Position numbers and translations under genes: made by a program. From positions 1 to 55,844 of the forward strand of contig NZ_LMRF01000004.1 in assembly GCF_001424755.1 (NCBI RefSeq): a stretch of DNA of 55,844 bases, read 5' to 3'. The notes beneath the pieces were generated by a model. The model had not been told where the DNA came from and made no database searches. It worked only from the letters and a program-made list of their open reading frames with translations. Shown piece by piece: positions 1 through 9,267 of the stretch (its first letter is position 1; every line of letters begins with the position of its first letter). This DNA comes from Marmoricola sp. Leaf446. Lineage in GTDB: Bacteria; Actinomycetota; Actinomycetes; Propionibacteriales; Nocardioidaceae.

Positions 1-124
1 CGGCGCGACGAGCGTGGAGAACGGTCGGCTGCTGTGCGGTCACCACCACCGCCGGGTCCACGACCCGGCCTACCACCACCGCGTCAGACCCGACGGCAAG
101 ATCGACTTCCACCGACGGGAGTGA
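1..124 (+). CDS. HNH endonuclease domain protein, C-terminal fragment
   Basis: Only the last 40 codons are in the window; the gene enters from the left edge and stops with TGA at 122-124. The visible residues run from an Asn-Gly-Arg-Leu-Leu-Cys-Gly-His-His-His segment through RRVHD to the C-terminus. That Cys-x-x-His-His plus downstream Val-His-Asp pattern is typical of the metal-binding end of the HNH nuclease domain that follows a DUF222 (13E12-repeat) region in many actinobacterial proteins. The family is usually 400-500 residues and multi-copy in Nocardioidaceae genomes. The function of these proteins is not well established, and the DUF222 part cannot be checked because it lies outside the window. 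Confidence 0.6.
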   Translation, partial: GATSVENGRLLCGHHHRRVHDPAYHHRVRPDGKIDFHRRE

Positions 125-236
125 GGGACAGCCCTCCAGGACGGTCGCAGAGCGACCTCCTCAGTGAACCGAGCAGCCATCTCAGGGACCCGGGCCGGCC
201 GTGGCCACCGGGCGCGGGGAGTCCTAGATTCGGTTG

Positions 237-1529
237 ATGGACACCACCACTTCTCGGGACTCCACGCCGACGCTGACGCGGCGGCAGCGCACCCGGCAGG
301 TCGCCGCGGCCTCGGTCGGCAACGCGGTGGAGTGGTACGACTGGTACGTCTACACCTTCCTCACCCCGGTGTTCGCGACGCAGGTCTTCGCGTCCGGCGA
401 CCAGGTGTCCGACGTGCTGAACACGTTTGCGATCTTCGCCGTCGGCTTCTTCTTCCGCCCGATCGGTGGGCTGCTGATCGGCTCGCTGGCCGACCGCTGG
501 GGCCGCAAGAACACGCTGACCCTGACCATCCTGCTGATGGGTCTGGGCAGCCTCATCATCGCGGCCACCCCGACCCACGCCGCCGCCGGCATCTGGGCCC
601 CGGTCGTGCTGGTCGTGGGTCGGCTCCTGTCCGGCTTCTCGGTCGGCGGCGAGTTCGCCGCCAACACCACCTTCCTGATCGAGTCCGCGCCGCCGCGACG
701 TCGGGGGCTGTTCGCGTCCTTCCAGTACGTCACCACCACCGTCGGCCAGCTGCTCGCCTCGCTGACCGCGACGCTGCTCGCGCTCACCCTGACCGACGCC
801 CAGCTCGAGGGCTGGGGCTGGCGGATCGCGTTCGTCGTCGGCGGGCTGCTGTCGCTGGTCGGGCTGTGGATCCGGTCCGGCGCCGAGGAGACCCGCGTGG
901 CACCGCCCGCCGACGAGAGGCCCGGCCTGCTCGACGCGGTGCGGCTCTACCCGCGCCAGACGCTGCTGCTGTGCGGCGTCACGGTCGCCGGCACGATCGC
1001 CTACTACACGTGGACGACCTACCTCCCGACGTACGCCGAGCAGAACAGCGGCGTCAGCCTCGACCAGGCGCTGCTCGTCAGCACGCTCTCGCTGGTGCTC
1101 TTCGGGCTGGCCCAGCCCGCGCTGGGGGCGCTCTCGGACCGGGTCGGGCGGCGACCGGTGATGATCGCCTTCGCCGTGCTCTTCGGGGGCGGCATCGTGC
1201 CGGCCCTCGCGCTGGTGCGGGCCAACAGCACGGTGCTGGGGCTGCTGGCGATCAGCGCGGTCGGGATGGTCGTGGTCGGGCTCTGGACCTCGGTCAGCGC
1301 GGCGGTCAATGCCGAGCTGATCCCCGGCCACGTCCGTGCCGCGGGCATCGGCTTCCCCTACTCGCTGACGGTGGCGCTGTTCGGCGGCACCGCGCCCTAC
1401 GTGGGGACGCTGTTCACCAAGCTCGGGAACCCGGGGCTGTTCGGGTGGTACGTCGCGGCGCTGTGCCTGGTCTCGCTCGTGGTCTACGTCCGGATGCCCG
1501 AGACCGCGGCCCGTCCGCTGCCCGAGTGA
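237..1529 (+). CDS. MFS transporter, metabolite:H+ symporter (MHS) type
   Basis: 430-residue polytopic inner-membrane protein with about 12 hydrophobic segments. The N-terminal motif GNAVEWYDWYVYT (residues about 28-40) and the loop motif GSLADRWGRKN (about 82-92) are hallmarks of the MHS branch of the major facilitator superfamily, whose members import dicarboxylates, alpha-ketoglutarate, proline/betaine or shikimate with protons. The substrate cannot be read from sequence. A TTG at 234 is in frame, but ATG 237 is preferred because a TAGATT -10 hexamer (225-230) ends exactly six bases upstream, giving a leaderless transcript. The gene stands alone between the HNH fragment and the acyl-CoA synthetase. 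Confidence 0.85.
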   Translation: MDTTTSRDSTPTLTRRQRTRQVAAASVGNAVEWYDWYVYTFLTPVFATQVFASGDQVSDVLNTFAIFAVGFFFRPIGGLLIGSLADRWGRKNTLTLTILLMGLGSLIIAATPTHAAAGIWAPVVLVVGRLLSGFSVGGEFAANTTFLIESAPPRRRGLFASFQYVTTTVGQLLASLTATLLALTLTDAQLEGWGWRIAFVVGGLLSLVGLWIRSGAEETRVAPPADERPGLLDAVRLYPRQTLLLCGVTVAGTIAYYTWTTYLPTYAEQNSGVSLDQALLVSTLSLVLFGLAQPALGALSDRVGRRPVMIAFAVLFGGGIVPALALVRANSTVLGLLAISAVGMVVVGLWTSVSAAVNAELIPGHVRAAGIGFPYSLTVALFGGTAPYVGTLFTKLGNPGLFGWYVAALCLVSLVVYVRMPETAARPLPE

Positions 1530-1579
1530 CCACTCCGCCACCGTGACCCGGGTCACACGCCGTGGCTAGGGTGCGCGTC

Positions 1580-3214
1580 ATGGAGTCCTACGCCGCCGGA
1601 GAGACCACGCCGCCGCTGATCGAGCGCACGATCGGGGCCGACTTCGAGGTCGCGGTCGCGGCGTACCCCGACCACGAGGCGCTGGTGGAGTTCGCCACCG
1701 GGAGGCGCTGGACCTACGCCGAGCTCGACCGCGACGTCGACGCCTTCGCGCGTGGGCTGATCGGCGCTGGGATCGCCCAGGGCGACCGGGTCGGGGTGTG
1801 GGCGCCCAACTGCGCGGAGTGGACCATCGCGCAGTACGGCTCGGCCAAGGCCGGCGCGATCCTCGTCAACGTCAACCCGGCCTACCGCACCCACGAGCTG
1901 TCCTACGCGCTGCAGCAGTCGGGGCTGCGGCTGCTGGTGAGCGCGGAGAGCTTCAAGGGCAGCGACTACCGCGCCATGACCGAGGAGGTGGTCGCGGCGG
2001 GCGAGGCCGGCTCGCTCGAGCGCACCGTGCACATCGGCACCGACGAGTGGGACGCCCTGCTGGCCGAGGGCGAGGGCCTGCCTGAGGACGCCGTGGCGGA
2101 GCGGATGGCCACGCTCTCGCCCGCTGACCCCATCAACATCCAGTACACGAGCGGCACCACGGGCTACCCCAAGGGAGCCACGCTGAGCCACACCAACATC
2201 CTCAACAACGGCTTCTTCACCACCGAGCTCGTCAACTTCACCGACGCCGACCGGCTCTGCATCCCGGTGCCCTTCTACCACTGCTTCGGCATGGTGATGG
2301 GCAACCTCGGCTGCACCACCCACGGCGCGACGATGGTGATCCCGGCGCCCGGCTTCGACCCCGAGACGACGCTGCGGTGCGTGGTCGAGGAGAGGTGCAC
2401 GGCGCTGTACGGCGTGCCGACGATGTTCATCGCGATGCAGAACCACCCGACGTTCGCCGAGCACGACCTCTCGACCCTGCGCACCGGCGTGATGGCCGGG
2501 TCGATCTGCCCGGTCGAGGTGATGAAGCACTGCATCGACGACATGCACATGGCCGAGGTGTCGATCGCCTACGGCATGACCGAGACCTCGCCGGTGTCGT
2601 GCCAGACCCGCGCCGACGACGACCTGGAGCGGCGTACGGCCACGATCGGGCGGGTCCACCCGCACGTCGAGGTCAAGGTCGTCGACCCGGCCACGGGCGA
2701 GACCGTCGAGCGCGGCACCCCGGGCGAGCTGTGCACCCGCGGCTACTCGGTGATGCTCGGCTACTGGCAGGACGAGGAGAAGACCGACGAGGCCATCGAC
2801 GCGGACGGCTGGATGCACACCGGCGACCTCGCCGAGATGCGCGAGGACGGCTACTGCAACATCGTCGGCCGCATCAAGGACATGGTGATCCGCGGCGGGG
2901 AGAACATCTACCCCCGCGAGATCGAGGAGTTCCTCTACACCCACCCCGACGTCGAGGACGTCCAGGTCATCGGCGTGCCCGACGAGAGGTACGGCGAGGA
3001 GCTGTGCGCCTGGGTCAAGCTGCGCGCCGGCGCCGCCCCGCTCGACGCGGCCGGCGTCCGCGAGTTCGCCACGGGGAAGCTGTCGCACTACAAGATCCCG
3101 CGCTACGTGCTGCTGGTCGAGGAGTTCCCGATGACCGTCACCGGCAAGATCCGCAAGGTGCAGATGCGCGAGGAGACCACCCGCCAGCTGGGCCTCGGCA
3201 CCGGGCACGCCTGA
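1580..3214 (+). CDS. Fatty-acyl-CoA synthetase (AMP-binding, FadD type)
   Basis: 544-residue member of the adenylate-forming family, which activates a carboxylic acid with ATP and joins it to CoA. The P-loop-like motif [11 protein letters not shown] starts near residue 189, the YGMTETSP motif follows in the middle, the hinge region contains [20 protein letters not shown], and the catalytic lysine of the C-terminal domain is in TGKIRK. Overall layout and length match FadD35-like medium/long-chain acyl-CoA synthetases of actinobacteria; chain-length specificity is not readable. In-frame GTG codons lie upstream (1562, 1571), but ATG 1580 sits seven bases after TAGGGT (1567-1572) and is preferred as a leaderless start. 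Confidence 0.85.
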   Translation: MESYAAGETTPPLIERTIGADFEVAVAAYPDHEALVEFATGRRWTYAELDRDVDAFARGLIGAGIAQGDRVGVWAPNCAEWTIAQYGSAKAGAILVNVNPAYRTHELSYALQQSGLRLLVSAESFKGSDYRAMTEEVVAAGEAGSLERTVHIGTDEWDALLAEGEGLPEDAVAERMATLSPADPINIQYTSGTTGYPKGATLSHTNILNNGFFTTELVNFTDADRLCIPVPFYHCFGMVMGNLGCTTHGATMVIPAPGFDPETTLRCVVEERCTALYGVPTMFIAMQNHPTFAEHDLSTLRTGVMAGSICPVEVMKHCIDDMHMAEVSIAYGMTETSPVSCQTRADDDLERRTATIGRVHPHVEVKVVDPATGETVERGTPGELCTRGYSVMLGYWQDEEKTDEAIDADGWMHTGDLAEMREDGYCNIVGRIKDMVIRGGENIYPREIEEFLYTHPDVEDVQVIGVPDERYGEELCAWVKLRAGAAPLDAAGVREFATGKLSHYKIPRYVLLVEEFPMTVTGKIRKVQMREETTRQLGLGTGHA

Positions 3215-3231
3215 CCTCGTAGGTTGGACCG

Positions 3232-4902
3232 GTGAGCACCGAGACCACCCCCCACGAGTCCGTCGCCCGCCTGGCCGAGGAGTACTGGCAGCACCACCTC
3301 CGGACCAACCCGACCAGCGCCCACCTGCTCGGCGACTACCGCGCGCCGGGGGAGTTCGAGCGCGGCGACCGGGCCTCGGAGGACGCCGACGTCGCGGCGC
3401 TGCGCGACCTCGCCCGGCGGGCCGAGGAGGTGCCCGAGGACGGGCTCGACGAGCAGGACCGGATCACCCGGGCGGTGCTCCTCGACGACGCCCGATCCCG
3501 CTCGGCGCTGCTCGACGAGCGGCTGGCCGAGATCGCGGTCGACCCGATCTTCGGGCCGCAGGTCACGATGCCGCTGCTCGCCGGGATGCTCGCACTGCCG
3601 ACCCCGGACGTCGCCGAGGCGCTGGTGGACAAGTACGCCGGCGTCGGCCGCTCCTACCGCGAGGCCGCCGAGCGGCTGCGCGAGGGCGCCGCGGCGGGTC
3701 GGCTCCCGGCCGCGTTCGCGGTCGAGGACACGCTGGTGCAGCTCGAGCGGATCCTGGGCACCCCGGTGGCCGACGACGGCCTGCTGCTGACGACGCGGCC
3801 GCCGGACGGCCTCGACGTCGACGGCTGGAAGGCGCGGCTGCGCATGGTGGTCGAACACGAGGTGCGGCCCGGGATGGAGGCCTACCGCGACGTGCTGCGC
3901 GACGAGCTGCTGGAGCAGGCCCGCTCCGACGACCGGGTCGGGCTGACCCACCTGCCCGGCGGCGACGCGTCGTACGCCGCGGCCCTGCGCTACTTCACGA
4001 CCACCGACAAGAGCGCCCAGGAGATCCACGACCTCGGCCTGGAGACCGTGGCCGCGCTCGCCGAGGAGTACCGCGCGCTCGGCCCGGAGGTGGTCGGCAC
4101 CGACGACCTCCAGGGCGTCTTCGACGCGCTGCGCACCGACCCCGCGCTGCACTTCGAGCGCGGCGAGCAGCTGGTGGAGGCCTCCGAGGTCGCGATGGCG
4201 CGCGCCTGGGAGGCGATGCCCGACTGGTTCGAGGTGCTGCCGCAGGCGCCCTGCGGCGTCCAGGGCACCACCACCGGGGCCAAGGCGTTCTACTTCCCGC
4301 CGGCCTCCGACGGCAGCCGCGGCGGCACGTTCTTCGTCAACGTCAAGGACCCCGCGTCGTGGGGCACCTTCGAGCTGGAGTCGATGGCCTTCCACGAGGG
4401 CATCCCCGGCCACCACCTCCAGCTGACCATCGCGGGCGAGCTGACGGGCGTGCCGGAGTTCCGCAAGCACCTCCACAACGCGGCGTACGCCGAGGGCTGG
4501 GGCCTCTACACCGAGCGGCTGGCCGACGAGATGGGGCTCTACTCCGGGCCCGTCGACCGGATCGGCATGCTCGCCGCCGACTCGATGCGCGCCTGCCGCC
4601 TCGTCGTCGACACCGGCATGCACGCGCTCGGGTGGAGCCGTCGCGAGGCGATCGACTACATGGTCGCCAACTCCCCGCTGCGCGAGGCCATGGTGCGCCC
4701 CGAGATCGACCGCTACGCCGTCACGCCCGGTCAGGCCTGCTCCTACATGGTGGGCCGCGTCGAGATCCAGCGGATGCGCGCCGAGGCGCAGGCGCGCCAG
4801 GGGGAGGGGTTCTCGGTCAAGGCCTTCCACTCCGCCGTCCTCGACTCGGGCTCGCTGCCGCTCGGGGTGCTCGACGACGTGGTGCGGGCGCGGCTGCCGT
4901 GA
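3232..4902 (+). CDS. DUF885 family protein (predicted metallo-hydrolase)
   Basis: 556-residue DUF885 protein. The family signature FHEGIPGHHLQ (about residues 386-396), a modified HExxH-like zinc site, and the later AYAEGWGLYTERLADEMGLY segment are both present, so the fold should be a thermolysin-like helical metallopeptidase. Substrates of the family are largely unknown. No signal peptide is evident, so a cytoplasmic location is inferred. GTG 3232 is preceded by TAGGTT (3220-3225) with six bases between, another leaderless arrangement. Its TGA stop overlaps the GTG start of the following epimerase gene (GTGA), so the two are almost certainly translated together. Confidence 0.8.
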   Translation: MSTETTPHESVARLAEEYWQHHLRTNPTSAHLLGDYRAPGEFERGDRASEDADVAALRDLARRAEEVPEDGLDEQDRITRAVLLDDARSRSALLDERLAEIAVDPIFGPQVTMPLLAGMLALPTPDVAEALVDKYAGVGRSYREAAERLREGAAAGRLPAAFAVEDTLVQLERILGTPVADDGLLLTTRPPDGLDVDGWKARLRMVVEHEVRPGMEAYRDVLRDELLEQARSDDRVGLTHLPGGDASYAAALRYFTTTDKSAQEIHDLGLETVAALAEEYRALGPEVVGTDDLQGVFDALRTDPALHFERGEQLVEASEVAMARAWEAMPDWFEVLPQAPCGVQGTTTGAKAFYFPPASDGSRGGTFFVNVKDPASWGTFELESMAFHEGIPGHHLQLTIAGELTGVPEFRKHLHNAAYAEGWGLYTERLADEMGLYSGPVDRIGMLAADSMRACRLVVDTGMHALGWSRREAIDYMVANSPLREAMVRPEIDRYAVTPGQACSYMVGRVEIQRMRAEAQARQGEGFSVKAFHSAVLDSGSLPLGVLDDVVRARLP

Positions 4903-6137
4903 GCGCCGGGGCCGACGTCCCGGGCCCGGTCGGCAGCGACGCCTGGCTGGCCGCGGAGCTCGACCGGCTGCTGCGGTTCGCCGAGGCGGCGGCCGACCCC
5001 GACGGCGGGTTCGGCTACCTCGACGACGACGGTCGCCCGGTGCCCGGTCGGCCGCTCGAGCTGTGGATCACCTGCCGGATGACCCACGTGTTCGCCCTCG
5101 GCCACCTGCTGGGTCGGCCGGGCGCGGCGGCGCTGGCGGAGGTCGGGCTGGCCGGGCTGCGCGGCCGGTTCCACGACGACACGCACGGCGGCTGGTGGGC
5201 CCAGGTGGACGCCGACGGACCGGTGACGACCGCCAAGACGGCGTACGAGCACGGGTTCGTGGTGCTGGCCGCCTCCAGCGCCACCGCCGCCGGGCTCCCC
5301 GGCGCGGGCGAGCTGCTGGCCGACGCCGTCGCGGTGCTGCTCGACCACTTCTGGGACGACGAGGCCGGGATGCTGGTGGAGGAGTGGGACGCGGCCTGGA
5401 CCGCGCTCGACGGCTACCGCGGCGTCAACGCCAACATGCACGGCGTCGAGGCGCTGCTCGCGGCCGCCGACGTGCTCGACGACCCGACCCTGCGCGAGCG
5501 GGCGGAGCGCATCCTCACCCGCGTCGTGCACGACCTCGCGCCCGCCCACGACTGGCGCATCCCCGAGCACTTCGACGCCGCCTGGACGCCGCTGCCCGAC
5601 TACCACCACGACCAGCCCGCCCACCCCTTCCGGCCGTACGGCGCCACCATCGGCCACTGGCTGGAGTGGTCCCGCCTGACGCTGCACCTGCGCGCCGCGC
5701 TGGGCAGCGACGCGCCGGCCTGGATGCTCGACCACGCCGTCGCGCTCCTCGACGCCGCGGTCCGCGAGGGCTGGCACGCCGACGGCGCCGACGGGTTCGT
5801 CTACACCGTGGACTGGGACGGCCGGCCGGTCGTGCGCCAGCGGATGCACTGGGTGGTCGCCGAGGGCGTCGCGGCCGCGGCGGCGCTGCACCAGGCGACC
5901 GGCGACGCGTCGTACGCCGACCTGGCGACCGCCTGGTGGGAGTACGCCGCGGCCCACCTCCTCGACACCGAGCGCGGCTCCTGGCACCACGAGCTGGGCC
6001 CCGACAACCTGCCCGCCGCCACGACCTGGGCCGGGAAGCCCGACGTCTACCACGCCGTCGGGGCCACCCTGGTGCCCCGGCTGCCGCTCAGCCCGACGAC
6101 GTCGGTCGCGCTGCGCGAGGGCCTGCTGCGCGGCTGA
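4899..6137 (+). CDS. AGE-family epimerase/isomerase
   Basis: 412-residue protein of the N-acylglucosamine 2-epimerase (AGE) superfamily, an (alpha/alpha)6-barrel group that includes GlcNAc 2-epimerase, mannose isomerase, cellobiose epimerase and the sulfoquinovose isomerase YihS. Family-like segments visible are an early Trp-Ile-Thr-Cys-Arg-Met-Thr stretch, NANMHGVEALLAA in the middle, a PYGATIGHWLEWSRL stretch, and RMHWVVAEG near the C-terminus carrying the conserved His-Trp...Ala-Glu. The early arginine motif and overall length resemble aldose-ketose isomerases more than GlcNAc epimerases, but the sugar is not established. GTG 4899 overlaps the DUF885 stop. Its 3' end overlaps the convergent membrane-protein gene by 50 bp. 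Confidence 0.75.
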   Translation: MSAGADVPGPVGSDAWLAAELDRLLRFAEAAADPDGGFGYLDDDGRPVPGRPLELWITCRMTHVFALGHLLGRPGAAALAEVGLAGLRGRFHDDTHGGWWAQVDADGPVTTAKTAYEHGFVVLAASSATAAGLPGAGELLADAVAVLLDHFWDDEAGMLVEEWDAAWTALDGYRGVNANMHGVEALLAAADVLDDPTLRERAERILTRVVHDLAPAHDWRIPEHFDAAWTPLPDYHHDQPAHPFRPYGATIGHWLEWSRLTLHLRAALGSDAPAWMLDHAVALLDAAVREGWHADGADGFVYTVDWDGRPVVRQRMHWVVAEGVAAAAALHQATGDASYADLATAWWEYAAAHLLDTERGSWHHELGPDNLPAATTWAGKPDVYHAVGATLVPRLPLSPTTSVALREGLLRG

Positions 6138-6546
6138 GCCGCCGCACCACCAGCGCCCCGAGGGCGGCGACCGCGAACTCCTGGGGCAGCCGACGCACCG
6201 ACTCGCGCTGGATGTCGCGGTGCCACGCGTCGACGACCGCCGGGAACGGCGAGCGGCCGAAGAACAGCGTGCTGGGCTTGTCGGCGTCGGGCAGGCACGC
6301 GCCCGCCATGCCCGCCAGGACCCGCACCCGGGCGGCGGGCTCGGTGGTGCGCCACACCCACGCCATCGCGCCCAGGCCCACCAGGCCGTCGGGCACGGCG
6401 ACCTGGAGGAAGATCCGGTCGTCGCCCCAGTGGGGGACCGTGTCGAGCGCGAAGTGCGAGGCCACGCCCAGGGCGAAGGCCGAGGCCGGGCCGGGGGCCG
6501 CGCGGCCGACCAGCGCGCCGGACAGGACGTGGTTGGTGATCAGCAC
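6088..6546 (-). CDS. YdjM-like membrane protein (predicted metal-dependent hydrolase)
   Basis: 152-residue protein beginning Met-Leu-Ile-Thr-Asn-His with three to four hydrophobic segments. The TNHVLSGALVG start followed by SHFALDTVPHW resembles the YdjM / membrane-bound metal-dependent hydrolase family, where His and Asp residues at the membrane surface may bind a metal. No substrate is known. GTG 6546 is chosen over an upstream ATG at 6585 because TACATT (6553-6558, minus strand) ends exactly six bases before it. The last 50 bp overlap the 3' end of the epimerase gene tail to tail. Confidence 0.55.
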   Translation of the reverse strand: MLITNHVLSGALVGRAAPGPASAFALGVASHFALDTVPHWGDDRIFLQVAVPDGLVGLGAMAWVWRTTEPAARVRVLAGMAGACLPDADKPSTLFFGRSPFPAVVDAWHRDIQRESVRRLPQEFAVAALGALVVRRLSRAAGPRAARPTSSG

Positions 6547-6611
6547 ACTGCGAATGTAGGGGGCCGACCCTGGTCCGCCGCGCACCCGGGACCCGGACGT
6601 AGCCTGGCGTC

Positions 6612-8042
6612 GTGGACGAGCAGCTGGTGGTCGGGTTCGACCTCGACATGACGCTCATCGACACCGTCCCGGGCTTCGCCGCCACCCTGGAGGTGCTCGG
6701 CTCCGAGCTCGGCGTCGAGCTCCCGATCACCGAGCTGACCGGCAACCTCGGCCCGCCGCTCGACCTGCTCCTCGAGCCGCACCTGCCGGCCGCGCAGGTC
6801 CCGGCCGCCATCGCGCGGTTCCGCGAGATCTACCCCGGCACCGCGGTCGCGCCGACCCCGGCGACCGCCGGCGCGGCCGAGGCCCTGGCCGCCGTACGCC
6901 GCCACGGCGGCCGCACCCTGCTGGTCACCGGCAAGTTCACCCCCAACGCCCGGCTGCACGTCGAGCACCTCGGCCTCGACGTCGACGTGGTCGAGGGCGA
7001 GGTGTGGGGCGGCGCGAAGGGCGAGGTGCTGCGCCGCCACGGCGCCCACCTCTACGTCGGCGACCACGTCCACGACGTCGAGGGCGCGCAGGCGGCGGGC
7101 GTGCCGAGCGTCTCGGTCCTCACCGGTGGCTGCACGACCGGGCAGCTGCGTGCCGCCGGCACCGACGTGGTGCTCGACGACCTCTCGGGGTTCCCGGCCT
7201 GGCTCGACGACTTCGTGCTGCAGGCGCGGCTGGAGCGCCTCGAGGCCTCGCTGCGCGCCCACGACCGGGTGCTCGTGGCCTTCAGCGGGGGAGCCGACAG
7301 CGCGTTCCTGCTGGCGGCCGCCGTGCGCGCGCTGGGGCCCGACCGCGTCGGCGCCGCGACGGCGTACAGCAGCTCGCTGCCGCTCTCCGAGCGCGACCCT
7401 GCCCGCGCCTTCGCGGAGTCGCTGGGGGTGCGGGTGCTGACGCCGCAGACCCACGAGATGGATCGCGAGGGCTACCGCGCCAACGCCGGCGACCGCTGCG
7501 CCTTCTGCAAGTCCGAGCTGCTCGAGGTGCTCGGCCCGCTCGCCGCCGCCGAGGGGTACGCCGTGGTGGCCACCGGCACCAACGCCGACGACGCCCGCGC
7601 CGGGTTCCGCCCCGGCATCGCGGCCGCGGCCGACCGCGGCGCGGTGACGCCGCTGCTGGACGCCGGCATCACCAAGGAGCAGGTGCGCGCCGCCTCGCGG
7701 TCGTGGGGCCTGCCGACGTGGGACAAGCCGGCTGCCGCCTGCCTGTCCTCGCGGGTGGCCTACGGCATCGAGATCACCCCGTCGCGGCTGGCCCGGGTCG
7801 AGCGCGCCGAGGCCGACCTGCGGGCGGCGCTCGAGGCGGCCGGGCACGCGGTGCGCGACGTGCGCGTGCGCGACCTGGGGGAGACCGCCCGGGTCGAGGT
7901 CGACCGCGACCTGGTCGACGCGGTCGCCCACCACCTCGACGTGGTCCGCGCCGCGGGCTTCGAGGCGGCCGAGGTCGACCCGCTGGGCTTCCGGTCCGGC
8001 TCGATGAACGCGCTGCTGCCGGACCCCGAGCGCTGGCGCTGA
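6612..8042 (+). CDS. HAD hydrolase-LarE fusion (PP-loop sulfur transferase)
   Basis: 476-residue two-domain protein. Residues 1 to about 200 are a HAD phosphatase: DLDMTLID supplies the nucleophile and acid/base aspartates D10 and D12, with a VTGKF segment and YVGDHVHDVEGAQ (motif IV) following. From about residue 205 the chain is LarE-like: PP-loop SGGADS (225-230), RCAFCK with C296 and C299, and DKPAAACLSSR with C377, which is placed 152 residues after the PP-loop serine as the sacrificial cysteine is in Lactobacillus LarE. LarE donates sulfur to the nickel-pincer nucleotide. The three cysteines recall [4Fe-4S]-type LarE enzymes. No larA, larB or larC is in the window. GTG 6612 follows TAGCCT (6600-6605) by six bases. 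Confidence 0.8.
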   Translation: MDEQLVVGFDLDMTLIDTVPGFAATLEVLGSELGVELPITELTGNLGPPLDLLLEPHLPAAQVPAAIARFREIYPGTAVAPTPATAGAAEALAAVRRHGGRTLLVTGKFTPNARLHVEHLGLDVDVVEGEVWGGAKGEVLRRHGAHLYVGDHVHDVEGAQAAGVPSVSVLTGGCTTGQLRAAGTDVVLDDLSGFPAWLDDFVLQARLERLEASLRAHDRVLVAFSGGADSAFLLAAAVRALGPDRVGAATAYSSSLPLSERDPARAFAESLGVRVLTPQTHEMDREGYRANAGDRCAFCKSELLEVLGPLAAAEGYAVVATGTNADDARAGFRPGIAAAADRGAVTPLLDAGITKEQVRAASRSWGLPTWDKPAAACLSSRVAYGIEITPSRLARVERAEADLRAALEAAGHAVRDVRVRDLGETARVEVDRDLVDAVAHHLDVVRAAGFEAAEVDPLGFRSGSMNALLPDPERWR

Positions 8043-8047
8043 ACTGC

Positions 8048-8068
8048 GTGGCCGGGGTCGCCGGCCAC
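8048..8068 (+). terminator. Hairpin terminator after the HAD-LarE gene
   Basis: Inverted repeat GTGGCCGG / CCGGCCAC, 8 bp stem and 5-base loop, six bases after the stop codon of the fusion gene. There is no T-run, as usual for actinobacterial hairpins. A TACGCT hexamer (8073-8078) directly downstream is the likely -10 of the cold-shock gene, which would give a 5' leader of about 50 bases. Confidence 0.45.
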
Positions 8069-8137
8069 CCACTACGCTGGGCCGTCGCGGCCTCCAGGTC
8101 CGCGACCCACCCCCGACGCAACAGAGAGGCCGCTGCG

Positions 8138-8533
8138 GTGCCCACCGGAAAGGTCAAGTGGTACGACGCCGAGAAGGGCTTCGGCTTCCTCTCGCGCGAG
8201 GACGGCGAGGACGTCTACGTCCGCTCGTCCAACCTGCCCGCGGGGGTCGAGACCCTCAAGGCCGGCACCCGCGTCGAGTTCGGCGTGCTGTCGGGCCGCA
8301 AGGGCGACCAGGCCCACCAGGTGCGCGTCCTCGAGGCGCCGGCGTCGGTGAGCCAGAACCGCCGCGCCGCCCAGCGCCGCAAGCCCGACGAGATGGTCAC
8401 CATCGTCGAGGACCTCATCGGGCTGCTCGAGGGCGTGGAGCAGGGCTACCGCCACGGTCGCCACCCCGAGGCCCGCACCGCCAAGCCGACGGCCAAGCTG
8501 CTGCGCGCGCTGGCCGACGAGCTGGAGCTCTAG
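8138..8533 (+). CDS. Cold-shock domain protein with C-terminal extension
   Basis: 131-residue protein whose first 65 residues form a cold-shock domain binding single-stranded RNA/DNA. RNP1 is recognisable as KGFGFLS, RNP2 as DVYVRSS (usual form VFVHxS), so the normally conserved His is replaced by Arg. Unlike 67-residue CspA proteins it carries a basic and helical C-terminal extension of about 65 residues, as in the long actinobacterial Csp proteins of about 135 residues. The GTG start is set by the conserved beginning PTGKVKWYDAEKG; a purine-rich GAGAGG lies about nine bases upstream. The leader between the likely TACGCT promoter and the start is about 50 bases, so post-transcriptional control is possible. 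Confidence 0.85.
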   Translation: MPTGKVKWYDAEKGFGFLSREDGEDVYVRSSNLPAGVETLKAGTRVEFGVLSGRKGDQAHQVRVLEAPASVSQNRRAAQRRKPDEMVTIVEDLIGLLEGVEQGYRHGRHPEARTAKPTAKLLRALADELEL

Positions 8534-8537
8534 GACG

Positions 8538-8555
8538 CCGGCTGTCCGCAGCCGG
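8538..8555 (+). terminator. Hairpin terminator after the cold-shock gene
   Basis: Perfect 7-bp inverted repeat CCGGCTG / CAGCCGG with a TCCG loop, starting four bases after the stop codon. It ends just before the TAGGGT -10 hexamer (8559-8564) of the next gene. Confidence 0.45.
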
Positions 8556-8570
8556 GTCTAGGGTCGGCGC

Positions 8571-9233
8571 ATGGCGATCAGCGAGCAGGACCGGGAGCCG
8601 TTGCGCTCCCAGGAGGTCAGCGACGGTCTGCCCGACGGGTGGCGGCTGCTGCTCGGCCAGGTGGTGGCGCGCTACGCCACCGGCGACTTCACGACCGGTG
8701 CCCGACTCGTGCAGCGCGTCGCCGAGCTGGCCGACGAGGCCGACCACCACCCCGACGTCGACCTGCGCTACCCCCACGTGACCGTCGGGCTCAGCAGCCA
8801 CGACGTCGGCGCGGTGACGCGCCGCGACCTGCGGCTGGCGGCAGCGATCGCCGAGACGGCGGCCGAGCTGGGCGTGCAGCCCGGCGAGGTCCCCGACACC
8901 CTCGAGCTGGCGCTCGACACCCCCGACCACGACCGGGTGGCGCCGTTCTACGCCGCGCTGCTCGGCTACGACCGCTCCGCGCCCGACGACCTGGTCGACC
9001 CGGGGTCCCGCGGGCCCTCGGTGTGGTTCCAGGGCAGCGACGACCCCGGCGCCGACCGGCAGCGCTGGCACCTCGACGTCCGGGTGCCCCACGACCGGGC
9101 GCAGTCCCGGCTGGACGCCGTGGTCGCGGCCGGCGGACGGCTCGTCGACGAGTCCCACGCACCCGCGTTCTGGGTGGTCGAGGACGCCGACGGCAACCGG
9201 TCGTGCCTGACCACCTGGCAGGGCCGCGAGTGA
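8571..9233 (+). CDS. Pterin-4a-carbinolamine dehydratase-like / VOC domain fusion
   Basis: 220-residue protein. The first 105 residues match the PCD/DCoH fold: HHPDV (H59, H60, P61), YPHVTVGLSSHDVG and VTRRDLRLA reproduce the active-site histidine region of 4a-hydroxytetrahydrobiopterin dehydratases. Residues about 110-218 are a glyoxalase/VOC (bleomycin-resistance fold) domain beginning LELALDTPDHDRVAPFYAALLGY and ending WVVEDADGNRSCLTTW. This arrangement occurs in other actinobacteria; whether the PCD half is catalytic is uncertain, and the VOC substrate is unknown. ATG 8571 stands six bases after TAGGGT (8559-8564). Confidence 0.75.
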   Translation: MAISEQDREPLRSQEVSDGLPDGWRLLLGQVVARYATGDFTTGARLVQRVAELADEADHHPDVDLRYPHVTVGLSSHDVGAVTRRDLRLAAAIAETAAELGVQPGEVPDTLELALDTPDHDRVAPFYAALLGYDRSAPDDLVDPGSRGPSVWFQGSDDPGADRQRWHLDVRVPHDRAQSRLDAVVAAGGRLVDESHAPAFWVVEDADGNRSCLTTWQGRE

Positions 9234-9267
9234 GCGGTGGGCCCATCAAGCGGTGTCCGACATCCGG

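Noticed and set aside
84-1556. Long minus-strand ORF of 490 codons opposite the MFS gene, and similar long antisense ORFs elsewhere
   Set aside because: GC-rich DNA gives long antisense frames. They are Arg/Gly/His-rich, lack domains, and the plus-strand genes have clear motifs.
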